From contig RECU01000053.1 of the NCBI GenBank assembly GCA_007693855.1, positions 124,001 through 188,000 of the forward strand: a stretch of 64,000 nt of DNA. Direction: 5' to 3'. Origin of the DNA: Gammaproteobacteria bacterium (GTDB lineage: Bacteria > Pseudomonadota > Gammaproteobacteria > Steroidobacterales > PWYM01). Shown in pieces: positions 1 to 9,368 of this stretch; positions within the stretch are counted from its first letter, which is position 1, and every line of letters starts with the position of its first letter. A program made the position numbers and the translations under genes. The notes beneath the pieces are model-generated. The model was not told where the DNA came from. It did no database searches and saw nothing but the letters and a program-made list of their open reading frames with translations.

Positions 1-131
1 ACAGCCTGCGCACGCCCATCCGGCGGGTGGCGGGCTACGACACCATCATGCCGCTGTTTCGCCTGGAATCCGAGTACATGCCGGGGGTTGCCCGGGTGAT
101 CGAGGGCATCCGCGAGACGCTGGAGGACTGA
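1..131 (+). CDS. 2-oxoacid dehydrogenase E1 beta subunit, C-terminal fragment (truncated by window edge)
   Basis: Open frame from base 3: SLRTPIRRVAGYDTIMPLFRLESEYMPGVARVIEGIRETLED*, the typical C-terminus of E1-beta, directly followed by an E2 gene. Confidence 0.75.
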   Translation, partial: SLRTPIRRVAGYDTIMPLFRLESEYMPGVARVIEGIRETLED

Positions 132-134
132 ATC

Positions 135-1340
135 ATGACCACGACATTCCGCCTTCCCGATCTTGGCGAGGGCCTGCCCGAAGCCGAGATCATCACCTGG
201 CACGTCGAGGAAGGCCAGCAGATCAAGACTGACGATCTGCTGGTCAGCGTCGAGACCGCGAAAGCGGTGGTGGAAGTCCCCTCGCCGGTCACCGGACGGA
301 TCAGTCGCCTGTACGCCAGCGAAGGCGACATGGTCGAGACGGGCGCACCCCTGGTCGACTTCGAGGAGACCGGGGAGACTGAGGAGACGGGGAAGACCGA
401 GGCGGCCGGCAACACAGCGGAAGACAGCCCACCGGCGCGGGACGACTCCGGCACCGTGGTCGGCAGCATGCCCTCGAGTGACGATGTCCTGGTCGAAACC
501 GCGCGCGCCGGCAGTCGCCGCGGCGGGCAGCGCGCGCCGAAAGCCGCGCCAGCCGCCAGGGCCCTGGCCGAAGAACTCGCCGTCACCCTCGATGACGTCG
601 CCGCTTCCGGCAGTGCCGGCCAGATCACACCCGAGGACGTCCGTGCCCATGCCGAAGCCCGCGATGCCGCGGCGGCCCGTGGCAAGGCGCCTGAGCGCGG
701 ACCGTGGCGCGGCGGCGTGCTGCGGGGTCCGCGCCGGGCGATGGCGAAGAGCATGAGCGCCTCGGGGGCGCAGGTGGTGCCGTGTACGGTGTTCGACGAC
801 GCCGACATCGAGCACTGGCGCGAACCGCGGGCCATCACCGAGCGTCTGCTGCGTGCGATGGTCGCGGGCTGCCGCGCCGAGCCCGCGCTCAACGGTTTCT
901 TCAACGCCGAAGACGAGCGACTGGAGGCTGCCGAGCGCATCGACATCGCCATGGCCGTCGATACACCGGACGGGCTGATCGTACCCGTGGTGCGCGATGC
1001 CGCCAACAAGTCGCTGATCGAGCTGCGCGCCGATGTCGACCACGTCAAGCAGGCGACCCGCACACGCAGCATCCGCCCCCAGGACATGCTGGACTACACC
1101 ATTACCCTCTCCAACTTCGGGATGCTCGCGGGCCGCTATGCCACGCCCGTCATCGTCCCGCCTACGGTGGCGATTCTGGGCTCAGGTATGCTGCAACGCG
1201 ATCTCGTACCGGTGCTCGGGGGTATCGAGGTCCACCGTCGAATCCCGCTGTCGCTCACCTTCGATCACCGCTGCATCACCGGAGGCGAGGCGTGTCGCTT
1301 CCTTGCCGCGGTCATCACCGACCTGTCGCAGCCGGAGTGA
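135..1340 (+). CDS. dihydrolipoamide acyltransferase (E2) of a 2-oxoacid dehydrogenase complex
   Basis: N-terminal lipoyl domain (LPDLGEGLPEAEIITWHVEEGQQIKTDDLLVSVETAKAVVEVPSPVTG) and C-terminal catalytic domain ending LSLTFDHRCITGGEACRFL. Confidence 0.93.
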   Translation: MTTTFRLPDLGEGLPEAEIITWHVEEGQQIKTDDLLVSVETAKAVVEVPSPVTGRISRLYASEGDMVETGAPLVDFEETGETEETGKTEAAGNTAEDSPPARDDSGTVVGSMPSSDDVLVETARAGSRRGGQRAPKAAPAARALAEELAVTLDDVAASGSAGQITPEDVRAHAEARDAAAARGKAPERGPWRGGVLRGPRRAMAKSMSASGAQVVPCTVFDDADIEHWREPRAITERLLRAMVAGCRAEPALNGFFNAEDERLEAAERIDIAMAVDTPDGLIVPVVRDAANKSLIELRADVDHVKQATRTRSIRPQDMLDYTITLSNFGMLAGRYATPVIVPPTVAILGSGMLQRDLVPVLGGIEVHRRIPLSLTFDHRCITGGEACRFLAAVITDLSQPE

Positions 1341-1407
1341 CCCGGCGCGGCGCACACGAGACAATAGACCGACCCTCACACATGAGCGCAAGACAGGAAG
1401 CTGCCGT

Positions 1408-4400
1408 ATGACCCCCGCGAAACCGAGCCGCCGCAAATCGACCGCAACGAAGTCGAACCGCTCGAAGTCTCCCGGACCCAGGTCCATGGCACAGGCCCCC
1501 GCGACCGCCGCCGAACTCCTCGAAGCGATCGCCCGCCGCGCCCGCCGGACGGCCACCCGCCTGCCCGCGCGCCTCGAGCTCGGGGAACTCGTGCGTCAGT
1601 ACTACCGTAACGTCGCCGAGGAAGATCTCAGCGCGCGCAGCGTGGAAAACCTCGCAGGTGCGGTCCTCGCTCACCTGGACCTCGGCCGACACCGGCGCGG
1701 GGCAGCCGCCTGCATCCGCGTGTACAACCCGACGACAGCGGAACACGGTTGGAGCTCGCCGCATACCATCGTCGAAATCATCCATGACGACATGCCTTTC
1801 CTGGTCGATTCGAGCACCATGACGCTGAACCGTCTCGGCCATGAGATCCACCTGACCATCCATCCGGTGCTGATGATCGAGCGCACCCCGCGCGGCCAAC
1901 TCAGTCGCCTGCACCCACGCGGCGCCGAACAACCGCGCACCCGCGCGGAATCGTTCATCCGCTTCGAGATCCTGCGGGAACCAGACGCCGCGCGCCACGA
2001 CGAAATCGTGGCAACGCTGGAAGCGACGCTCGCCGATGTCCGAGCGGCCGTCGAGGACTGGCCGGCGATGGTGGCAAAACTGCGCGTGGCCAGCGCGGAA
2101 CTGCCCGCCAACGCCGCAATGCTGCCCACAGAGACGGTACAGGAGAACTGTCGTCTGCTCGACTGGATGGCGGATGATCATTTCACCCTGCTCGGTTACC
2201 GTGAATACCGACTCGACCGGCGCGGGCGCGGCGCGCGGCTGGTGGCCGTGCCGGAGACGGGACTCGGCATCCTGCGCGACCGACCGGGCGAGCCACCCTC
2301 GCAGCAGGTCCTGAATCCACGGATGCAGCGGGTCGCCGACTCCCGCGATCCATTGGTCATCACCAAGGCCAACACCCGCGCGACGGTGCATCGGCCCGGC
2401 TATCTCGATTATGTCGGCGTCAAGGTCTTCGACCGGCAGGGCCGACCGGTGCGTGAGCGACGTTTCCTGGGCCTGTACACCTCCAGCGCCTATAGCCGCC
2501 AGGCGCGCGATATCCCGGTGCTGCGCGAGAAACTTCGGGAAGTCCTCGAGCGCTCCGGGGTGACGCCGGGCAGCCACCGCGCCAAGGCGCTGCAACACAC
2601 CCTCGACAGCTATCCCCGCGACGAGCTCTTCCAGATTTCCATCGAGGATCTGCTGCGAATCGCTCACGGCATCCTCAACCTGCAGGAGCGCCACCGGGTC
2701 CGCCTGCTGATCCGGCGTGAGGCCTTCCAGCGATTCTACTCCTGCCTGGTGTTCGTGCCACGCGACCGCTACCGCACCAGCGTCAGGCTGCGTATCGAGG
2801 ACATCCTGCGCGAGGAACTGCATGGCGAGCAGATCGACACCAACGTCGAAATCTCCGAGTCGGTACTCGCGCGCATGCACGTCATCGTACGCAGCCCCCC
2901 CGACAGCGAGCCACGGATCAGCTTCCAGGCGATCGAGCGGCGGATCGAGGAAACGGTGACGACCTGGCAGGACCGCCTGCGCGAGGAAATGCTCGAACGC
3001 TTCGACGAGGCCCACGGCAACGCGCTCTACCAGCGCTACTGCGATGCCTTCCCGGCAGCCTACCGCGAGGATGTCAGCCCGCGGGAAGCAGGCTTCGACA
3101 TCGAGCGCATAGACGACATTCTGGCCGGGCGCAGCAGCATGGCCACCAGCCTGTATCGTCCACCCCAAGCGGCTGACGAGCGGCTGCGTTTCAAGATCTG
3201 CCGGGCCGGTGCGCCCCTGCCGCTGTCGCAGGTGGTGCCGATGCTCGAGCACATGGGTGTGGACGTGGTCAGCGAGCGGCCCTACCGGCTGCGCCTGGAG
3301 GGCGATCTGCCAGTCTACATCCAGGACCTGGATCTGGTTGGCCAAGGGGGGCGGAGCTTCGATCCGCAGAACTGCGGTGAGCGTTTCCAGCACTGTTTCC
3401 GCGCCACGCTGGACGGTCACGCCGAAAGCGACGGACACAACCGCCTGGTCCTGCTGGCGCAGCTCGACTGGCGCCAGATCGTGGTGCTGCGCGCCTGTAC
3501 CAAGTATCTCGTACAGACCGGCATGCCGTTCAGCCAGGCCTACATGCAGGAGGTGCTGAGCGGCGCGCCGGCACTCGCCGCCGCGCTGGTGGACCTGTTC
3601 GCCGCCCAGTTCGACCCGGCGCTTGCCGAGCGCGCGCGCCAGCGTCTGCGCCACGACGCCGATGCACGCATCGAGGCGTGCCTGAACAGTGTCAGCAGCC
3701 TCGACGAAGACCGCATCCTGCGCGCCTACCATGATGTCGTGCGAGCGATGCTCCGGACCAATCACTTCCAGCGCGAAGCAGACGAGACGCCGAAGGCCTA
3801 CCTGGCCTTCAAGCTGGATCCGGCCCGGCTGCCGGAGCTCCCGCGGCCCAGGCCGCGCTACGAGATCTTCGTCTACTCACCGCGGATGGAGGGTGTGCAC
3901 CTGCGTGCCGCGGACATCGCCCGCGGTGGCCTGCGCTGGTCGGACCGCCGCGAGGATTTCCGCAGCGAGATTCTCGGCCTGATGAAAGCTCAGCAGGTCA
4001 AGAACACCGTCATCGTCCCCAACGGGGCCAAGGGCGGCTTCGTCTGCAAGCGACTGCCCGAGGGCGATCGGGCAGCCGTGCAGGCTGAGGTGCGGGCCTG
4101 TTACCGCATGCTCATTCGCGGCATGCTCGACATTACCGATAACATCGTCGGTGGCAACATCCAGCCGCCACCGCGGGTTCGCCGCCTCGACGGCGACGAC
4201 CCCTACCTGGTGGTCGCCGCCGACAAGGGCACAGCCACATTCTCGGATCTCGCCAACGATATCGCCGCCGAATACGGCTTCTGGCTGAGCGACGCCTTCG
4301 CCTCGGGCGGCAGCCATGGCTATGACCACAAGAAAATGGGGATCACGGCACGTGGTGCCTGGGAGGCGGTCAAGCGGCACTTCCGCGAACTCGGCATCGA

Positions 4401-6315
4401 TGTCGCCAACCAGACCTTCACCGTCGCCGGCATCGGCGACATGAGCGGTGATGTCTTCGGCAACGGTATGCTGCAGTCAGACCGTATTCGCCTGCTCGCC
4501 GCCTTCGACCATCGACATATCTTCATCGACCCGGATCCTGATCCGACGGTCGCCTGGGCGGAACGCAAGCGTCTGTTCGCACTCCCCACCTCGAGCTGGG
4601 AGGACTACCGGCCCGAAGCCATCTCGAGTGGCGGTGGCGTGTATTCGCGGGCAGCCAAGTCCATTGAGCTCTCGGCTGCTGCCGCACAGGCCATCGGGGT
4701 GCGCGAGCGGCGCATCACCCCGCCGCAGCTCATCCAGGCGATCCTGAGAATGCCTGTGGACCTGCTTTGGAACGGCGGTATCGGCACCTATGTGAAGGCC
4801 GCTGCAGAATCCCACGAAGATGTCGGCGACCGGGCCAACATCGCCGTACGGGTGAATGGTCGGGACCTGCGCTGCAAGATCCTGGGTGAAGGCGGCAACC
4901 TCGGCATCACCCAGCGTGGGCGCATCGAGTACGCGCAAACCGGCGGACGGCTGAACACCGACTTCATCGACAACTCGGGAGGGGTGGAATGTTCCGATCG
5001 TGAGGTCAACATCAAGATCCTGCTGCGCGACGCCGTCGACACCGGTGCCCTGCGCATGCCGGCACGCAACCGCCTGCTCGAGCGCATGACCGACGAGGTG
5101 GCGGCGCTCGTGCTGCGCACCAACTATCAGCAGACGCAGGCGATCAGCGTGCTTGCCGCACGGGCGGTGGAGCGCAGCAACGAGAACGCCAGCCTGCTGC
5201 GCTGGCTGGAACGCCGGGGCCTGCTGGACCGGGATCTCGAGTTCCTGCCCGACGACGAGGAAATTGCCGACCGCCGGACACGCGGGCGAGGACTCACACG
5301 ACCAGAGCTCGCGGTCATCCTCTCCTACGCCAAGATTGAATTCTACGACGCACTCTGCGCGTCGGACATCACGGCCGACCCCTACCTCTTCGAGGAACTC
5401 TCCCGCTATTTTCCCCAGCCGCTGCGCAAGCGCTTCGCCCAGCAGGTGCCTGGCCATCGGCTGGCCCGCCAGATCGTCGCCATGCTCATCACCAGCAGCA
5501 TGATCAACCGCATGGGCCCCACCTTCCCGATGCGCGCCCAGGAAGAGACCGGGGCGGACGCCGGCAGCGTCGCGCGCGCCTATACCATCGCGCGCGACGT
5601 CATTGGCATGCGCGATCTCTGGGACGGTATCGAGGCGCTCGACACCAAACTGCTGGCGCCGGTGCAGCTCGACATGCTCTTCGAGTCGGCCCGTCAGTTG
5701 CGCAATATCGTGTACTGGTTCCTGCGCCACCATGCCGGCGAGCTGGATGTCACGGCGCAGGTGCAGACCATGCGCGAGGCCGTCTCCGGGTTGATGCAGC
5801 GGCTGCCGGAGCTCATGCCGGCCGTCAGCGCCAGACGCCTCGAACGGGCCACCCAGGAGCACGCACAGCACGGCGTGCCGGAGGCGCTGGCGCGGCACAT
5901 GGCGTCTCTGCCATACGGTCTGGCCGCGCTCGACATCGTCGAGGTGGCCAGTCAGACGGAGCGCGACCCGGCCGATGCGGCACGGGCGTATTTCGAGCTC
6001 GGCCGCGCGCTCAAGCTCGACTGGCTGAAACAGGAAATCGAGAAGCTGGCTGTGGAAGGACGCTGGCAGGCACTGGGACGCGGCACCCTGCGGGGCTCGG
6101 TCCACGATCTCCAGCGACAGGTGCTGCAGCGCTGCCTTGGCGAGCGCAGCCGCGAAGATGCCGAGGCCGCTGTCTCGGCCTGGCTGAAGGCGCATCGCCC
6201 CGTGGTGGTCAAGACCTTGCATACGCTCACCGAAATGCAGGCGAGCAAGCGGGTGGACTTCGCGACCCTCTCCGTGGCCCTGGAGGAACTTCGCCGCCTG
6301 GCCGCGATGACCTGA
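1408..6315 (+). CDS. large NAD-specific glutamate dehydrogenase
   Basis: About 1635 aa from ATG 1408, in frame with the listed 1033..6315 ORF. Motifs ARGGLRWSDRREDFRSEILGLMKAQQVKNTVIVPNGAKGGFV and VAGIGDMSGDVFGNGML are typical of the ~180 kDa GDH family. The 1033-1407 extension overlaps the E2 gene and is unlikely to be used. Confidence 0.95.
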   Translation: MTPAKPSRRKSTATKSNRSKSPGPRSMAQAPATAAELLEAIARRARRTATRLPARLELGELVRQYYRNVAEEDLSARSVENLAGAVLAHLDLGRHRRGAAACIRVYNPTTAEHGWSSPHTIVEIIHDDMPFLVDSSTMTLNRLGHEIHLTIHPVLMIERTPRGQLSRLHPRGAEQPRTRAESFIRFEILREPDAARHDEIVATLEATLADVRAAVEDWPAMVAKLRVASAELPANAAMLPTETVQENCRLLDWMADDHFTLLGYREYRLDRRGRGARLVAVPETGLGILRDRPGEPPSQQVLNPRMQRVADSRDPLVITKANTRATVHRPGYLDYVGVKVFDRQGRPVRERRFLGLYTSSAYSRQARDIPVLREKLREVLERSGVTPGSHRAKALQHTLDSYPRDELFQISIEDLLRIAHGILNLQERHRVRLLIRREAFQRFYSCLVFVPRDRYRTSVRLRIEDILREELHGEQIDTNVEISESVLARMHVIVRSPPDSEPRISFQAIERRIEETVTTWQDRLREEMLERFDEAHGNALYQRYCDAFPAAYREDVSPREAGFDIERIDDILAGRSSMATSLYRPPQAADERLRFKICRAGAPLPLSQVVPMLEHMGVDVVSERPYRLRLEGDLPVYIQDLDLVGQGGRSFDPQNCGERFQHCFRATLDGHAESDGHNRLVLLAQLDWRQIVVLRACTKYLVQTGMPFSQAYMQEVLSGAPALAAALVDLFAAQFDPALAERARQRLRHDADARIEACLNSVSSLDEDRILRAYHDVVRAMLRTNHFQREADETPKAYLAFKLDPARLPELPRPRPRYEIFVYSPRMEGVHLRAADIARGGLRWSDRREDFRSEILGLMKAQQVKNTVIVPNGAKGGFVCKRLPEGDRAAVQAEVRACYRMLIRGMLDITDNIVGGNIQPPPRVRRLDGDDPYLVVAADKGTATFSDLANDIAAEYGFWLSDAFASGGSHGYDHKKMGITARGAWEAVKRHFRELGIDVANQTFTVAGIGDMSGDVFGNGMLQSDRIRLLAAFDHRHIFIDPDPDPTVAWAERKRLFALPTSSWEDYRPEAISSGGGVYSRAAKSIELSAAAAQAIGVRERRITPPQLIQAILRMPVDLLWNGGIGTYVKAAAESHEDVGDRANIAVRVNGRDLRCKILGEGGNLGITQRGRIEYAQTGGRLNTDFIDNSGGVECSDREVNIKILLRDAVDTGALRMPARNRLLERMTDEVAALVLRTNYQQTQAISVLAARAVERSNENASLLRWLERRGLLDRDLEFLPDDEEIADRRTRGRGLTRPELAVILSYAKIEFYDALCASDITADPYLFEELSRYFPQPLRKRFAQQVPGHRLARQIVAMLITSSMINRMGPTFPMRAQEETGADAGSVARAYTIARDVIGMRDLWDGIEALDTKLLAPVQLDMLFESARQLRNIVYWFLRHHAGELDVTAQVQTMREAVSGLMQRLPELMPAVSARRLERATQEHAQHGVPEALARHMASLPYGLAALDIVEVASQTERDPADAARAYFELGRALKLDWLKQEIEKLAVEGRWQALGRGTLRGSVHDLQRQVLQRCLGERSREDAEAAVSAWLKAHRPVVVKTLHTLTEMQASKRVDFATLSVALEELRRLAAMT

Positions 6316-6361
6316 GCGGCTGGTGTAGAATGCGCGGCAGGGTTAATTCTGGGAGTCCCGC

Positions 6362-7120
6362 TTGGCCACGGAACCGCTGATCGCCGTCTTCATCGACTTC
6401 GAGAATCTGGCGCTCGGCGTCGACCAGAGCAAGCAGAAGCACTTCGAGATTCAGCTGGTGCTCAAGCGCCTGCTGCAAAAGGGCCGCATCGTCTTCAAGC
6501 GTGCCTACTGCGACTGGTCGCGCTACCGACGCTACGTCAATGAATTTCACGCCGCCGGCATCGAGCTCGTTGACATCCCCCAGAGCAAGTTGAGCGGCAA
6601 GAACAGCGCGGACATCCGCATGGTCGTCGACGCGCTCGAGCTCTGCTATGTGAAGGAACATCTCGATATGTTCGCACTGGTCTCGGGCGACAGCGATTTC
6701 TCGCCGCTGGTCTCGAAATTGAAGGAAAACGACAAGCGCGTGATCGGCTGCGGCGTGCGTCGCTCATCCTCCGACCTGCTCATCAACAACTGCGACGAGT
6801 TCATTTTCTACGACGACCTCGAGAAGAAGGCGGCGCTGCCACCGCGCAAGCGCCGCGAGGGGGCCACCGAAAAGGAGTCCAAGCGGGACAAGGGACTCGA
6901 CATCCTGGTGTCAACGGTGCAATCGCTGCAATCGGATTACGACACGGTATGGGGCTCGATGATCAAGCAGGCCATCCGTCGTGTACATCCCGACTTCAGC
7001 GAAACCGCCTACGGCTTCGGCAATTTCACCGAACTGCTGGAAGCCGCCGCCAAGGAAAAGCGTCTAAGGCTCGACTACGACGAAAACCGCGGTAACTACA
7101 AGGTCAGCGCGAGCGAGTAA
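6362..7120 (+). CDS. NYN (PIN-like) domain protein, DUF88/LabA type
   Basis: [13 protein letters not shown]...[52 protein letters not shown] start. Confidence 0.88.
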   Translation: MATEPLIAVFIDFENLALGVDQSKQKHFEIQLVLKRLLQKGRIVFKRAYCDWSRYRRYVNEFHAAGIELVDIPQSKLSGKNSADIRMVVDALELCYVKEHLDMFALVSGDSDFSPLVSKLKENDKRVIGCGVRRSSSDLLINNCDEFIFYDDLEKKAALPPRKRREGATEKESKRDKGLDILVSTVQSLQSDYDTVWGSMIKQAIRRVHPDFSETAYGFGNFTELLEAAAKEKRLRLDYDENRGNYKVSASE

Positions 7121-7166
7121 GTGCGACGCGCCTCCAGGCACCGGGGAACAGAGACAAGGGACGGAC

Positions 7167-7913
7167 ATGACCGGAAAACTCGTGCTGCTGCGCCATGGCC
7201 AGAGCGAATGGAACCTGCAGAATCTCTTCACCGGCTGGAAGGATGTCGACCTCACGGCGCAGGGTCGCGAGGAAGCCCGTCGGGCCGGGCGGGAACTCCT
7301 GGCCGCAGGCCTGGACTTCGACGTGGCCCACACCTCGTTGCTCAAGCGCGCGATCCGGACGCTGTGGATCACGCTCGATGAGATGGACCGCATGTGGATC
7401 CCGGTGCGGCGGCACTGGCGACTGAACGAGCGCAGCTATGGCGACCTGCAGGGTCTGAACAAAGCCGAGACCGCCGCGAAGCACGGCGAGGACCAGGTCA
7501 AGATCTGGCGACGCAGCTACGATGTGCCACCTCCGGCACTGGCAGAAGACGACGAACGTCATCCCCGTCATGACCCCCGCTACCGCACCCTTGATCCAGG
7601 CACGCTGCCAGCCACCGAATCGCTGAAGACCACGCTCGAGCGTGTTCGACCCTACTGGCAGGATTACATCGCACCGCAGTTGCTGGCCGGCCAGAATGTC
7701 CTGGTTGCGGCACACGGCAACAGCCTGCGGGCGCTGGTGAAAATGCTCGAGGGAATGTCCGAGGAGACGATTGTCGGTTTCAACATCCCCACCGGCGTGC
7801 CACGCCTCTACGAACTCGATGGCGCGCTCACGCCCACCCGCGCGGAGTTCCTCGGCGATCCCGAGGCCATCGCGGCCGCCGCCCAGGCCGTCGCCAACCA
7901 GGCCAAGGGCTGA
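7167..7913 (+). CDS. gpmA: 2,3-bisphosphoglycerate-dependent phosphoglycerate mutase
   Basis: [29 protein letters not shown] ... [36 protein letters not shown]. Confidence 0.95.
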   Translation: MTGKLVLLRHGQSEWNLQNLFTGWKDVDLTAQGREEARRAGRELLAAGLDFDVAHTSLLKRAIRTLWITLDEMDRMWIPVRRHWRLNERSYGDLQGLNKAETAAKHGEDQVKIWRRSYDVPPPALAEDDERHPRHDPRYRTLDPGTLPATESLKTTLERVRPYWQDYIAPQLLAGQNVLVAAHGNSLRALVKMLEGMSEETIVGFNIPTGVPRLYELDGALTPTRAEFLGDPEAIAAAAQAVANQAKG

Positions 7914-7918
7914 GCGCG

Positions 7919-8452
7919 ATGATCTACTCGCTCGGCCAACGCATGCTCCGTCCACACGGCGCGTTCTACATCGCACCCTCGGCGCAGGTGATCGGCGAGG
8001 TGGTGCTCGGTGAGAACGCGAGCATCTGGTTTGGAGCAGTGGTCCGTGGCGACTGCGAGACCATCAGCATCGGCGCCGGCACGAACATCCAGGATGGCGC
8101 GGTGCTGCACACCGATCCGGGTGCGCCGCTGGTCATCGGTGAACGCTGCACCGTGGGGCATCTGGTGATGCTGCATGGCTGCACGCTTGGGAATCACTGC
8201 CTGGTCGGCATCGGCTCGACCATTCTCAACCATGCCCGCATCGGCAACAACTGCATCGTCGGTGCCAACAGCCTGATCACTGAAGGCAAGACCTTCCCCG
8301 ACGGCTCCCTGATCATGGGCTCGCCCGCCAAGGTCGTGCGGGCGCTTGACGAGGCCCAGATCGCCAAGCTCGCCCAAGGCGCAGACCACTACATCGAAAA
8401 CGGCCGACGGTTCGCGCGCGAGCTGCGACCGGACCCACGCTACCCTGGCTGA
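7919..8452 (+). CDS. gamma-carbonic anhydrase-like hexapeptide-repeat protein
   Basis: Left-handed beta-helix repeats: ENASIWFGAVVRGDCETISIGAGTNIQDGAVLHTDPG...VGHLVMLHGCTLGNHCLVGIGSTILNHARIG. Confidence 0.9.
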   Translation: MIYSLGQRMLRPHGAFYIAPSAQVIGEVVLGENASIWFGAVVRGDCETISIGAGTNIQDGAVLHTDPGAPLVIGERCTVGHLVMLHGCTLGNHCLVGIGSTILNHARIGNNCIVGANSLITEGKTFPDGSLIMGSPAKVVRALDEAQIAKLAQGADHYIENGRRFARELRPDPRYPG

Positions 8453-8455
8453 GGC

Positions 8456-9100
8456 CTAGCGCGGCTGGCACAGGCGCCGAAAGCCTGCGGCCGTGTAGGG
8501 CACGAGGCGGGCATGCACGCTGTCCAGGTCGCTGGACCGGCAGACGCCACCAGACAGTTGATCGATCCTGCCGGTCTCGGCAAAGGTCAGGGTCAGCGCA
8601 CCCGAGAGAAAGTGGTAGCTCCAGAAGATATCCTCCTCGGCGGCCTCCGGCAGGGCCTCGCGCAGTGCCGCGATGAACTCCTGGACCAGCGGATCGAAAT
8701 ATTTGGTCATCCCGATGGGCGCGAGCTCGGGTGAGTTGTTCACCTGCGCCACCAGCGCGAAATAGCGCTTCCAGCCCGGGCCACCGTGCGCCGAGCGGTT
8801 CAGCAGCGGATGGGTGAAGGCGTCGATGATGTCCTCGAGCGCCGGCGGCGCCGGTGCGGCCGCGTCCCGGCAGGCCTTGAGCATGGCCAGGCGCTCGCTG
8901 TTCAGCGTTTCGGCCCGGCGCAGGAATACCGTCTCGAACAGATCGCTCTTGCGGCCACAGTGGTAGTTGACCAGCGCCACGTCGACGCCAGCCTCCCGGG
9001 CGATCTCGCGCACGGAGACCCCGTGGAACCCGCGGTCGGCGAACAGTTTTTCCGCCGCATCGAGGATGCGCTCGCGGGTGGTCTGGGTCGAGCGGCTCAT
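8456..9100 (-). CDS. TetR/AcrR family transcriptional regulator
   Basis: N-terminal HTH: TRERILDAAEKLFADRGFHGVSVREIAREAGVDVALVNYHCGRKSDLFE; divergent from a TonB receptor gene. Confidence 0.93.
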   Translation of the reverse strand: MSRSTQTTRERILDAAEKLFADRGFHGVSVREIAREAGVDVALVNYHCGRKSDLFETVFLRRAETLNSERLAMLKACRDAAAPAPPALEDIIDAFTHPLLNRSAHGGPGWKRYFALVAQVNNSPELAPIGMTKYFDPLVQEFIAALREALPEAAEEDIFWSYHFLSGALTLTFAETGRIDQLSGGVCRSSDLDSVHARLVPYTAAGFRRLCQPR

Positions 9101-9227
9101 GTCGTATCAACTCCCTGCATCGCAGCGCAGCGGCGCCCGCGCTATTGCACCGCAGCGCGACCGTCACGACAACGTCGACCGGTGCCGCGCGCCACCCCTC
9201 CGGAATGTCGCCGCCACCGGGTCTTGC

Positions 9228-9268
9228 GTTTCATCAAACGTTGAATTAATTTCAACACCTGTTGAACG
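9228..9268. promoter_or_regulatory. candidate TetR operator region with overlapping palindromes
   Basis: GTTGAA-TTAAT-TTCAAC (9240-9256) overlaps TTCAACA-CC-TGTTGAA (9251-9266); TCAA-ACG-TTGA (9234-9244) lies just upstream. Located between divergent TetR and TonB receptor genes. Confidence 0.55.
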
Positions 9269-9368
9269 CCGGTGCAAGCCGGGCGCGAGACTCTGGGGAC
9301 ACCACACACCGTACGCCACCCTCACCGGGGGCACGCGTTCGCCGCCAAGACACCGGGGGAGCATTGTC

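Noticed and set aside
1033-1407. N-terminal extension of the glutamate dehydrogenase ORF
   Set aside because: Overlaps the E2 coding sequence in another frame and is Arg/Ser/Pro-rich; ATG 1408 is a better start.
1315-3765. 816-aa minus-strand ORF inside the glutamate dehydrogenase gene
   Set aside because: Antisense shadow of a strongly supported GDH frame; no domain signature.
4477-6222. 581-aa minus-strand ORF inside the glutamate dehydrogenase gene
   Set aside because: Same shadow-frame artefact of high GC content.
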